From Micromonospora musae (GTDB taxonomy: Bacteria > Actinomycetota > Actinomycetes > Mycobacteriales > Micromonosporaceae): a stretch of DNA of 64,000 bases. The stretch covers positions 1 through 64,000 of the forward strand of contig NZ_RAZT01000007.1 of assembly GCF_003626635.1 (NCBI RefSeq). Reading direction: 5' to 3'. This document shows, piece by piece, positions 33,158 through 41,025 of the stretch. Positions within the stretch are counted from its first letter, which is position 1. Each line of letters begins with the position of its first letter. The translations under genes and the position numbers were made by a program. The notes below the pieces were generated by a model. It was not told where the DNA came from and made no database searches. It worked only from the letters and a program-made list of their open reading frames with translations.

Positions 33158-35298
33158 CTCCGCCCCCTCGACACGCGGCCCGACGGGACCCCCGGGCGCA
33201 CTGGTTCCTCCTCCTGCTCGGCGTGCTGATGCTGCTCGCCACGCTCACCGTGCACGGTCTGGTGACCGGACTCGGTGGCGGCTCCGGCCGGACCGTCCAG
33301 GACAGCACGACCGACCGGATGGCCCCGCCGAAGAGCGTCACGGGAGCCGGACCGGTGCTCCGGCTGGATCGGCCCGAACCGGTCAGCCGGGCGATGCCGG
33401 ACCGGACCATCGCGCTCACCTTCGACGACGGGCCGGACCCGCGCTGGACGCCACAGGTGCTGGATGTGCTGCGGCGGCATCACGCCCACGCCACGTTCTT
33501 CGTCGTCGGCGCCCGGGTCAACGAGCACCCCGAGCTGGTGCGGCGGATTCTCGCCGAGGGACACGAGATCGGCTCGCACACCTTCACGCACGCGGATCTC
33601 GCCGCCGCGCCCGCCTGGCGCCGGGAGCTGGAACTCTCCCTGACCCGCAAGGCGATCGCCAGCGCCACCGGGCAGCAGGTCACCCTGCTGCGACCCCCCT
33701 TCTCCTCGGTCCCGTCGGCGCTGACCGGGGCGGACTACGACGCGCTGCGTACCGCCGCCGGCAGCGGCCATGTCGCCGTGCTCGCCGACCTGGACACGCG
33801 TGACTGGCAGCGCCCCGGCGCCGCGCAGATCGTCGAGGCGGCCACACCGGCCGGCGGCCGTGGTGCGGTGGTGCTCATGCACGACGGGGGAGGCGACCGC
33901 GATCAGACGGTCGCCGCGCTGGACCGGCTGCTGCCGGAGCTCACCCGTCAGGGGTACCGGTTCACCACCGTCTCTGCGGGGATCGACGCGCCCGAGTCGG
34001 CCGTTCCGGCGGGCCCCGGCACTCGGATCAGCGGCACACTGGTGCGCTGGACCCAGGTTGCGGCCGGCTGGGTGGCCAGCGGAATGAACCTGCTGCTCGG
34101 CATCGCACTGGTGCTCGGCGTGGCCCGGCTCGCCGTCCAGGTGTTCTGCGCCCAGCGGCACGTCCGCCGGGTGCGCCGGCGCGCCGATCACCGAGACCGG
34201 CCCGAGGTGCGTGCACCGGTTTCGGTGATCGTGCCGGCCTACAACGAGGCTGCGAACATCGCCGCGACGGTCCGGTCGCTGATGGCGAGCGACTATCCGG
34301 CGCTGGAGGTGATCGTGGTGGATGACGGGTCCACCGACGGCACCGCGGACATCGTCGAGCGGATGCGGCTGCGCGACGTACGGGTCATCCGGCAGTCGAA
34401 CGCCGGCAAGCCGGCGGCTCTGAACACCGGGATCCGGGCCGCGCGCGCCGGACTGCTGGTCCTGGTGGACGGAGACACGGTGTTCCAGCCGGACACCGTG
34501 CGCCGGCTGGTGCAGGGGTTCGTCGACCCGACGGTGGGTGCCATCTCCGGCAACACGAAGGTGGCCAACCGCCGACGGCTGCTCGGCCGCTGGCAGCACC
34601 TGGAGTACGTGATCGGCTTCAACCTCGACCGCCGGATGTACGACGTGCTGGAGTGCATGCCGACGATTCCCGGCGCGATCGGCGCGTTCCGCCGTGATGT
34701 GCTGCGCTCCGTGGGCGGGGTGCCGGGGGACACCCTGGCGGAGGACACCGACCTCACCATGAAGGTGCTGCGGGCAGGTTGGCGGGTGGTTTACGAGGAG
34801 AGCGCGATCGCCTGGACCGAGGCGCCGTCCACGCTGCGGCAGCTGTGGCGGCAGCGGTACCGCTGGTGTTACGGCACGATGCAGGCGATGTGGAAGCACC
34901 GCCACGCGCTGCGCGAGCCAGGAGCAGGCGGCAAGCTGGGCCGGCGGGGCCTGCCGTACCTCACGGTCTTCCAGCTCCTACTGCCGTTGACCGCTCCGGC
35001 GGTCGACGTCTTCGCCCTCTACGGCCTCCTCTTCCTGCCCTGGTCGACGCTGGCCCTGTCCTGGTTCGGGCTGCTGCTGCTCCAGGCGTTGACCGCCGGC
35101 TACGCGCTGCGGTTGGACCGCGAACGCCTCGGCCCGCTGTGGGCGCTGCCGCTGCAGCAGGTCGTCTACCGCCAGGTGATGTACCTCGTCGTGGTGCAGT
35201 CCGTGGTCACCGCGGTGATCGGCAACCGGCTGCGCTGGCATCGCATGGTGCGTACCGGCGAGGCGGCAGCCCTGCTCACCACGGGCCGCTCGGGCTGA
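33154..35298 (+). CDS. Polysaccharide deacetylase-glycosyltransferase family 2 fusion
   Basis: A 714-residue membrane enzyme. After an N-terminal membrane helix (about 15-38), a NodB-type deacetylase domain spans about 85-285 (LTFDDGPDPRW, SHTFTHADL, LLRPPFSSV). A second helix (about 300-330) leads to a processive GT2 domain at about 350-600 with VIVPAYNEAANI, VDDGSTDG, DGDT, EDTD and the QRYRW motif, then three or more C-terminal helices. Such a chain could polymerise an N-acetylhexosamine at the cytoplasmic face and deacetylate it outside, like PgaC and PgaB combined. Product unknown; the reading frame is uninterrupted, so the fusion is real. Confidence 0.9.
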   Translation: MTPPPRHAARRDPRAHWFLLLLGVLMLLATLTVHGLVTGLGGGSGRTVQDSTTDRMAPPKSVTGAGPVLRLDRPEPVSRAMPDRTIALTFDDGPDPRWTPQVLDVLRRHHAHATFFVVGARVNEHPELVRRILAEGHEIGSHTFTHADLAAAPAWRRELELSLTRKAIASATGQQVTLLRPPFSSVPSALTGADYDALRTAAGSGHVAVLADLDTRDWQRPGAAQIVEAATPAGGRGAVVLMHDGGGDRDQTVAALDRLLPELTRQGYRFTTVSAGIDAPESAVPAGPGTRISGTLVRWTQVAAGWVASGMNLLLGIALVLGVARLAVQVFCAQRHVRRVRRRADHRDRPEVRAPVSVIVPAYNEAANIAATVRSLMASDYPALEVIVVDDGSTDGTADIVERMRLRDVRVIRQSNAGKPAALNTGIRAARAGLLVLVDGDTVFQPDTVRRLVQGFVDPTVGAISGNTKVANRRRLLGRWQHLEYVIGFNLDRRMYDVLECMPTIPGAIGAFRRDVLRSVGGVPGDTLAEDTDLTMKVLRAGWRVVYEESAIAWTEAPSTLRQLWRQRYRWCYGTMQAMWKHRHALREPGAGGKLGRRGLPYLTVFQLLLPLTAPAVDVFALYGLLFLPWSTLALSWFGLLLLQALTAGYALRLDRERLGPLWALPLQQVVYRQVMYLVVVQSVVTAVIGNRLRWHRMVRTGEAAALLTTGRSG

Positions 35299-35339
35299 CC
35301 GGTCCCGACGTCGGGCGCTCGTCGTCGGCCCCGACGTGC

Positions 35340-35531
35340 TCAGCCCGGTGGGTGGAACAGCCCCGCCGACCAGGAGATGAGCAGACCGACCAACGCCGAG
35401 CAGCAGCAGACGAAGACGGCGGCCACGACCACCGCGAGGATGACCAGCGCCGGCCGCCGTCCGGCGGCTCCGGGTTCCGCCCCTTCCGCGGGTACGTCGG
35501 CCCCGTCCGGCTGCTCGTCGGCCTCGCTCAC
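35340..35531 (-). CDS. Small single-pass membrane protein
   Basis: A 63-residue protein: an acidic, Ala/Gly/Pro-rich N-terminus (MSEADEQPDGADVPAEGAEP), then one strongly hydrophobic helix (about 29-54) containing three consecutive Cys, and a short tail ending FHPPG. No family is recognised. It converges on the fusion gene and stands alone. The coding bias in the membrane part supports a real gene. Confidence 0.55.
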   Translation of the reverse strand: MSEADEQPDGADVPAEGAEPGAAGRRPALVILAVVVAAVFVCCCSALVGLLISWSAGLFHPPG

Positions 35532-35687
35532 CGAGGCAGTCTAGGTGGCGCACGGCTGCGGCACGCCGAGGTCGGATGATCGCGCCCGGGTGGTGGAGCT
35601 GGTCTCCGCCGGGATGGTCGGGTTTCTCTGGGGCGGGTGCGTTCGCGGCGGGCAGCGGGCGATCAGCGGTAGGGGCAACATGGGGCG

Positions 35688-36641
35688 ATGGAGCTGATCT
35701 CGATCGAGGACGTCCGGGCCGCCGCGACCGACATCGCCGGCACCGTGACCCGTACCCCGCTGCTGCCCGCGCCGTGGGACGCCCAGGTGTGGCTCAAACC
35801 GGAGAGCCTGCAACCGGTCGGGTCGTTCAAGCTGCGCGGCGCCACACACGCGGTCACCCGGCTCGACCCGGTGGTCCGCGCCCGCGGCGTGGTCACCCAC
35901 TCGTCCGGCAACCACGGGCAGGCGCTGGCGTACGCGGCCCGCTCGGCGGGCGCGCCCTGCACGGTGGTGGTGCCGGAGGGCGCGCCGCTCGTGAAGGTCG
36001 ACCGGATCCGGGCGTACGGCGCCGAGGTCGTGCTCGTCCCGCCCGCCCGGCGGCTCATCGAGGCGGAGCGGATCGTGGCGGAGACCGGCGGTGCGCTGGT
36101 GCCGCCCTTCGACGATCCGCACGTCATCGCCGGTCAGGGCACCGTCGGGCTGGAGATCGTCGATGACCTTCCCGAGGTGGACGTGGTGCTGGTGCCGGTG
36201 GGCGGCGGTGGGCTCGCCTCCGGCGTGGCCACGGCGGTGAAGGCGCTGCGCCCGTCGGCCGCGGTGATCGGCGTCGAACCACTGCTCGCCGCCGACGCCC
36301 GGGAATCGCTCGCCGTCGACTCGGTGGTGGTGTGGGACGTCGAGCGGACCCACCGGACGAGCGCCGACGGGCTGCGCACGAACCTCTCCGAGCTGACCTT
36401 CGCGCACCTGCGGGAACGTCTCGACGGCATCGTGACCGTGACCGAGGAGGAGATCGCGGCCGCGATGGGGCGTCTGGTGCGCGACGCCCGGCTGGTGGCG
36501 GAGCCGAGCGGGGCGGTCGCGCTCGCCGCCCGGCTCTTCCACCGCGACGAACTGCCCCAGGGCCGCACGGCCGTCGTGGTCACCGGCGGGAACGCCGACC
36601 CGAGCGTGCTGGCCGGGGTGCTGACCGACGGGCCGGGCTGA
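35688..36641 (+). CDS. PLP-dependent threonine/serine dehydratase-like enzyme
   Basis: A 317-residue fold-type II PLP enzyme. The Schiff-base lysine is Lys48 in SFKLRGATH, the phosphate loop is GGGGLAS near 166-172, and the substrate loop SSGNHGQA lies at about 75-82. It lacks the C-terminal ACT regulatory domain of biosynthetic IlvA, fitting a catabolic threonine/serine dehydratase or serine racemase-type enzyme. It ends just before a strong terminator shared with the peptidase gene. Confidence 0.88.
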   Translation: MELISIEDVRAAATDIAGTVTRTPLLPAPWDAQVWLKPESLQPVGSFKLRGATHAVTRLDPVVRARGVVTHSSGNHGQALAYAARSAGAPCTVVVPEGAPLVKVDRIRAYGAEVVLVPPARRLIEAERIVAETGGALVPPFDDPHVIAGQGTVGLEIVDDLPEVDVVLVPVGGGGLASGVATAVKALRPSAAVIGVEPLLAADARESLAVDSVVVWDVERTHRTSADGLRTNLSELTFAHLRERLDGIVTVTEEEIAAAMGRLVRDARLVAEPSGAVALAARLFHRDELPQGRTAVVVTGGNADPSVLAGVLTDGPG

Positions 36642-36657
36642 CGGCGACTGTGGCATC

Positions 36658-36689
36658 GGGAAGGGGCCCTCGGGCGAGGGCCCCTTCCC
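36658..36689. terminator. Bidirectional perfect hairpin terminator
   Basis: GGGAAGGGGCCCT (36658-36670) and its exact complement (36677-36689) enclose CGGGCG. It lies 16 bases after the dehydratase stop and 6 bases before the convergent peptidase stop. Confidence 0.87.
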
Positions 36690-36695
36690 CGCACG

Positions 36696-38792
36696 TCAGG
36701 CGCGACCGAGCCGATCGAGGATCCAGGCGTTGATGAACGCCTCCTCGCGCCAGGAGTCGTACCGTCCGCTCGGGCCGCCGTGGCCCGCGCCCATCTCGGT
36801 CTTCAGCAGGTAGTCGCCCTGCGGCGCGGTGGCCCGCAGTCGCGCGATCCACTTCGCCGGCTCGTGGTACAGCACCCGGGTGTCGTTCAGGCTGGTCACC
36901 GCGAGGATCGCCGGATAGTCGACGGCCGTCACGTTCTCGTACGGCGTGTACGACTTCATGTACGCGTACACCTCGGGATCGTCGAGCGGGTTGCCCCACT
37001 CCTCCCACTCGGTGACGGTCAACGGCAGCGACGGGTCGAGGATCGAGGTGAGCGCGTCCACGAAGGGCACCTGCGCGACGATCCCCGCGAAGGCGTCCGG
37101 GGCGATGTTGGCGACCGCGCCCATCAGCAGCCCGCCGGCGGACGCGCCGCGCGCCACCAGCCGGTCGTCCGCCGTCCAGCCCGACTCGACGAGGTGCCGG
37201 GCGCAGGCCACGAAGTCGGTGAAGGTGTTCTTCTTGGCCAGCAGCTTGCCCTGCTCGTACCAGCGCCGGCCCAGCTCGCCGCCGCCCCGGATGTGCGCCA
37301 CCGCGAAGACGACTCCCCGGTCCAGCAGGGAGAGCCGGGCCACCGAGAACCACGGGTCCATGCTCGCCTCGTACGAGCCGTAGCCGTAGAGCTCGCAGGG
37401 GGCGGAGCCGTCGCGCGGGGTGCCCTTGCGCAGGACCAGCGAGATCGGTATGCGGGTGCCGTCGTCGGCGAGCGCCCAGTCCCGGTGCTGCTCGTAGGCG
37501 TCCGGGTCGTACGGCCGCCCGTCCGGCCCGGGAAGCACCGGCTTCTGCTTGCGCAGCACCATCTGCCGGGTCACCAGGTCGTAGTCGTAGACCGAGTCCG
37601 GGGTGATCAGCGAGGAGTAGTGCAGCCGGATCCGCCCCGTCCGGTACTCGGGGTTCGCGTCCAGGCCGACGCTGTAGAGCGGCTCGGGGAAGTCGATGTC
37701 GTACCCGTCGCCGCCGCCGATCGGCAGCACCCGCAGCCCGGTCAGCCCGTCCGTACGAAGCGAGACCACCAGGTGGTTCTCGAACGCGTCCACCGCCTCC
37801 AGCCGGGTACCGGGGGAGTGCTCGATGAGCGGCACCCAGTCGCCCGGCGTGTCCGCCGAGGTGTACGCCAGCGCGAAGTCCTCCGCGCCGTCGTTGTGCA
37901 GGATCAGGAAGCGGTGGCCGTGGTGCTCCACCGTGTACTCGACGCCCTGCCGGCGGGGCGCGACGGCGGCCGGCAGCCCCGTCGGGTTGCCGGCCGGGAT
38001 CACCAGCACCTCACTGGTGATCTTGCTGTGGATGTCGATGACGATGAACTTCTCGGAACGGGTCAGCTCGACGCCGACCCAGAACCGCTCGTCGTCCTCC
38101 TGGTGCACCACCACGTCCTCGGCGGAGGGCGAGCCGATGGTGTGCCGCCAGACCCGGTACGGCCGCCAGGCGTCGTCCACGGTGACGTAGAAGAGCACCG
38201 ACGCGTCGCTGGACCAGGCGGAGCCGTAGAAGGTGTCCGGCACCTCGTCGGGGAGCAGCTCGCCGGTGGTCAGGTCCTTGACCCGCAGGGTGAACCGCTC
38301 GTCCCCGGAGAAGTCCGTCGAGTACGCGAGCCAGCGTCCGTCCGGGCTCACGTCGAACGCGCCGAGCGCGAAGAAGTCGTGCCCCTCGGCCAGCTGGTTG
38401 CCGTCGAGCAGCACCTCCTCGCCGTCGAGCGGTGCGCCGTCGACGCTCACCGGCGGCTCGGTCTCGCCGTCGCGAACGGCGCGCCGACACTGCACGCCGT
38501 ACTGCTGCCCCTCGACCGTGCGGGCGTAGTACCAGTAGCCGCCCTTGCGGGTCGGCACCGACAGGTCCGTCTCCTGGGTGCGCCGCCGGGTCTCCTCGAA
38601 CAGCTGCTCGCGGAGCTCGGCCAGGTGTGCCGTGCGCGCCTCGGTGTAGTCGTTCTCGGCCGTCAGGTAGGCGATCGTCTCGGGGTCGTCCTTGGTCGCC
38701 AGCCAGGCGTACTCGTCGATGACGGTGTCGCCGTGGTGCTTGCGCTCGGCGGGCACCCGCTTGGCCTGGGGCGGGGAAGTGTCGGTGGTCAC
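36696..38792 (-). CDS. S9-family oligopeptidase B (protease II) type peptidase
   Basis: A 698-residue serine peptidase of the prolyl-oligopeptidase clan. Residues about 70-420 are the seven-bladed propeller that gates the active site. The alpha/beta-hydrolase domain has Ser551 in GASAGG, Asp in SLNDTRVLY and His in GAGHGG. Oligopeptidase B enzymes cut short peptides after Lys/Arg in the cytoplasm; no signal peptide is visible. The GTG at 38792 fits family N-termini (TDTSPPQAKRVP); an in-frame GTG lies three codons earlier, and the longer open frame to 39587 overlaps the divergent oxidoreductase gene. Confidence 0.92.
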   Translation of the reverse strand: MTTDTSPPQAKRVPAERKHHGDTVIDEYAWLATKDDPETIAYLTAENDYTEARTAHLAELREQLFEETRRRTQETDLSVPTRKGGYWYYARTVEGQQYGVQCRRAVRDGETEPPVSVDGAPLDGEEVLLDGNQLAEGHDFFALGAFDVSPDGRWLAYSTDFSGDERFTLRVKDLTTGELLPDEVPDTFYGSAWSSDASVLFYVTVDDAWRPYRVWRHTIGSPSAEDVVVHQEDDERFWVGVELTRSEKFIVIDIHSKITSEVLVIPAGNPTGLPAAVAPRRQGVEYTVEHHGHRFLILHNDGAEDFALAYTSADTPGDWVPLIEHSPGTRLEAVDAFENHLVVSLRTDGLTGLRVLPIGGGDGYDIDFPEPLYSVGLDANPEYRTGRIRLHYSSLITPDSVYDYDLVTRQMVLRKQKPVLPGPDGRPYDPDAYEQHRDWALADDGTRIPISLVLRKGTPRDGSAPCELYGYGSYEASMDPWFSVARLSLLDRGVVFAVAHIRGGGELGRRWYEQGKLLAKKNTFTDFVACARHLVESGWTADDRLVARGASAGGLLMGAVANIAPDAFAGIVAQVPFVDALTSILDPSLPLTVTEWEEWGNPLDDPEVYAYMKSYTPYENVTAVDYPAILAVTSLNDTRVLYHEPAKWIARLRATAPQGDYLLKTEMGAGHGGPSGRYDSWREEAFINAWILDRLGRA

Positions 38793-38870
38793 GGCCGCCA
38801 CGTTACCGGCCGAGCAGCGATCGTCGCCGGGTACGCGCACCGCCTCCGCCGCGATTCCCCACCACGGCAT

Positions 38871-38886
38871 TCGAACACATGTACGA
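38871..38886 (+). promoter_or_regulatory. SOS (LexA) box-like palindrome
   Basis: TCGAACACATGTACGA is one base from TCGAAC-N4-GTTCGA and carries the same mismatch as the copy at 19084-19099. Its last base is the first base of the oxidoreductase ATG, and it is 79 bases upstream of the divergent peptidase start, so either gene could be controlled. Confidence 0.5.
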
Positions 38887-40247
38887 TGACCGGCATGGCG
38901 GCTGCAGCGAGTTCGATCGACAGGTCCGGAGCGCTCGAGATCACCCAACGGCTCACGGAGATCTGCGGCCCGCCGTTCGCCCGGTTCGCCGGCCCGGCCG
39001 ACGAGGTGGCCGGGCGCGCCGCCCGCTGGGTCGCGGTGCCGGGCGGCCCGCAGGCGGCGGCCGAGGTGCTCCGGCTCGCAGCGAGGCACGGTCTCACGGT
39101 GGTTCCCCGGGGCGCCGGCACCAAGATCGACTGGGGTGCGGCACCGGAGCAGGTCGACATCATGCTCGACACCGGCCGGCTCGCCGGGATCGGCCACGAG
39201 CCGGTCGGTGCGGCCGTGGCCGAGGTGGGGGCCGGCACACCGCTGCGGGCGGTGCAGGCGACGCTCGACCGCACCGGCCAGCGGCTCGCCGTCGACGCGC
39301 CCTCGCCCGGTGCGACCCTGGGCGGCGTGCTCGCCGCGGGCGAGGCCGGGCCGCTGCGGCACCGGCACGGCACGCCCTGCGACCAGCTGGTCGGCGTGCG
39401 CTACCTGACCGCCGACGGCGAGCTGGTCAGCGCCGGCGGTGGCGCGCCCGGGCTCGACCTGGCGCGCCTGCTCTGCGGATCGCAGGGGGCGCTCGGCGTG
39501 CTGGTCTCGGCCACGCTGCGGGTGCAGGCCGTGCCGGCCACCCGACTCTGGGTCTCCCGTCCGGTCTGGACGCCGCTCGAGGTGCACGACCTGGTGCGCA
39601 CGATCCTCGCCGCGCGCCTCGATCCGGCCGCGATCGAGCTGGACCTACCCGCCCTGCCCCGGCCCCGTCGCCCGATCGACCCGACCGGTCCGGCCGCTGC
39701 GGCCCGCGCTCGCCACCCCTCGATGGGTGGGCGGGCGGACGCCCCGCCCCGGGCGGGCAGCGTCGTGGTGCTGCTCGAAGGTGGTCCGGCGGAGGCCGTC
39801 GAGCGGGCCGAACGCCTGGTGTCCCTTCTCGACGGCGCCCTGGTCGCCCACTCGGCCCCGCCGTGGTGGCGGCGTTACCCGTTCGGGCCGGGCGACACCG
39901 CGTTGCGGATAGAGGTGCCGATCACCGACCTGCATGCGGCCGTCTACGCGCTGCGTGACGCGGCGGGTGCCCCGGTGCCCGTACGCGGCTCCGCCGGCCT
40001 CGGCGTGGTGCACGCGGCGCTGCCCGGCTCGCTCCCCGCCGACCGGATCGCCTCGATCCTGGCCGCCGTCCGGGGCGTGCTGCTGGCGCGCAAGGGGCGG
40101 TGCGTGGTCCTGTCGGCGCCCACCCCGGTGCGCCGCGCGGTCGACCTCTGGGGCGAGCTGACCGGGCTGCCCCGGCTGCGCGCCGCGAAGGCGCACCTCG
40201 ACCCGCACCACCGGCTCGCCCCCGGCCGCCTCCCCGGCGGCGGCTGA
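38886..40247 (+). CDS. FAD-binding oxidoreductase, GlcE-like
   Basis: A 453-residue protein with a PCMH-type FAD domain: PGGPQAAAEVLRLAARHGLT and VPRGAGTKIDWG at about 50-85, then APSPGATLGGVLAAGEAGP. The C-terminal part resembles the glycolate oxidase subunit GlcE. GlcE works with GlcD and GlcF, none of which is nearby, so the substrate is uncertain. The ATG at 38886 is used; another lies at 38895. A much longer open frame upstream runs antisense through the peptidase gene and is not coding. Confidence 0.83.
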   Translation: MTGMAAAASSIDRSGALEITQRLTEICGPPFARFAGPADEVAGRAARWVAVPGGPQAAAEVLRLAARHGLTVVPRGAGTKIDWGAAPEQVDIMLDTGRLAGIGHEPVGAAVAEVGAGTPLRAVQATLDRTGQRLAVDAPSPGATLGGVLAAGEAGPLRHRHGTPCDQLVGVRYLTADGELVSAGGGAPGLDLARLLCGSQGALGVLVSATLRVQAVPATRLWVSRPVWTPLEVHDLVRTILAARLDPAAIELDLPALPRPRRPIDPTGPAAAARARHPSMGGRADAPPRAGSVVVLLEGGPAEAVERAERLVSLLDGALVAHSAPPWWRRYPFGPGDTALRIEVPITDLHAAVYALRDAAGAPVPVRGSAGLGVVHAALPGSLPADRIASILAAVRGVLLARKGRCVVLSAPTPVRRAVDLWGELTGLPRLRAAKAHLDPHHRLAPGRLPGGG

Positions 40248-40267
40248 CCCCACCGTGAACTCTGGTC

Positions 40268-40348
40268 CTTGATCGACTCGGGATCCTTGAAGTCGGGCTG
40301 TCCGTACGACTCGGACACCCCGACCTCAGGGAAGACGAGTCGATCAAG
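40268..40348 (+). repeat. Long palindromic repeat, TTGATCGACTCG family, copy A
   Basis: An 81-bp imperfect palindrome starting CTTGATCGACTCG (40268-40280) and ending CGAGTCGATCAAG (40336-40348), with inner arms around CGGACACCCCGAC. It lies between convergent genes. It is nearly the same as copy B at 40925-41005, and related to copy C at 55026-55104. Confidence 0.82.
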
Positions 40349-40425
40349 CCGCGCGGGCGAGCCGCACTTCCGGGCCGGCTCCCGTCATGGACGGGCGAGT
40401 TCCGTCCTGGATTTGCCCGGCGGAG

Positions 40426-40857
40426 TCAGTCGAGCCACCAGCGGTGCATGTCGGCGGCGACCGGGGTGAACCGGATGATCAGGAGCAGCGTCGTGACGCC
40501 CGCGCCGACCAGCAGAAGCGTCCGGACGCGCCGGGAGAGCAGGTCGGTGTCCCGGGCGGCCACCGCCGCGGCGTAGACCGCCATCGGCAGGGTGAGCACG
40601 GCGCCCACCACGTACAGGAGCGAGACGGCGGCGTACAGCCAGAAGAACGGGTTCGCGGCGTGCAGGCCGTACGGAACAAGATCCTTCGGGTCGTACGCCC
40701 CGGTCAGCATCTCGGCCGGGCCGACTCCGGCGGTCGCCATCCGTCCGACGTAGAGCGCCGCGACCACGACGAAGGCGACGGCCACCGCCAACTGGGCGAC
40801 CAGGACGGTACGGACCAGTCGCGGCACGCCGGCGACAGCATTCACGGCAGTCGACAT
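40426..40857 (-). CDS. Small polytopic membrane protein flanked by palindromic repeats
   Basis: A 143-residue integral membrane protein with about four hydrophobic segments: VLVAQLAVAVAFVVVAALYV, FFWLYAAVSLLYVVGAVLTL, a third after it, and VRTLLLVGAGVTTLLLIIRF. The C-terminus reads MHRWWLD. No family is recognised. The ATG at 40857 is chosen because frames upstream of it (to 41004) run through repeat copy B. The gene is bracketed by repeat copies A and B in the same orientation. Confidence 0.75.
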   Translation of the reverse strand: MSTAVNAVAGVPRLVRTVLVAQLAVAVAFVVVAALYVGRMATAGVGPAEMLTGAYDPKDLVPYGLHAANPFFWLYAAVSLLYVVGAVLTLPMAVYAAAVAARDTDLLSRRVRTLLLVGAGVTTLLLIIRFTPVAADMHRWWLD

Positions 40858-40924
40858 ACGGGCCAACCTACGGCCCGCCGCCCGTCCGCGGTGCCCGCGT
40901 CGAGCCCGTGGAGCGACCCCGGTC

Positions 40925-41005
40925 CTTGATCGACTCGGGATCCTTGAGGTCGGGGCGTCCGTGAGCAGCGGACACCCCGACTTCAATGAAGACGAGTTGA
41001 TCAAG
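40925..41005 (+). repeat. Long palindromic repeat, TTGATCGACTCG family, copy B
   Basis: An 81-bp palindrome beginning CTTGATCGACTCGGGATCCT and ending ACGAGTTGATCAAG. It has the same length and orientation as copy A, 657 bases to its left, with only scattered differences. It lies between the membrane protein and phosphatase genes. Confidence 0.82.
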
Positions 41006-41025
41006 CCACGCGCGCTGGCGCCCGG

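Noticed and set aside
38886..40247. A complete glycolate oxidase system
   Set aside because: Only a GlcE-like subunit is present; no GlcD or GlcF gene is in the window.
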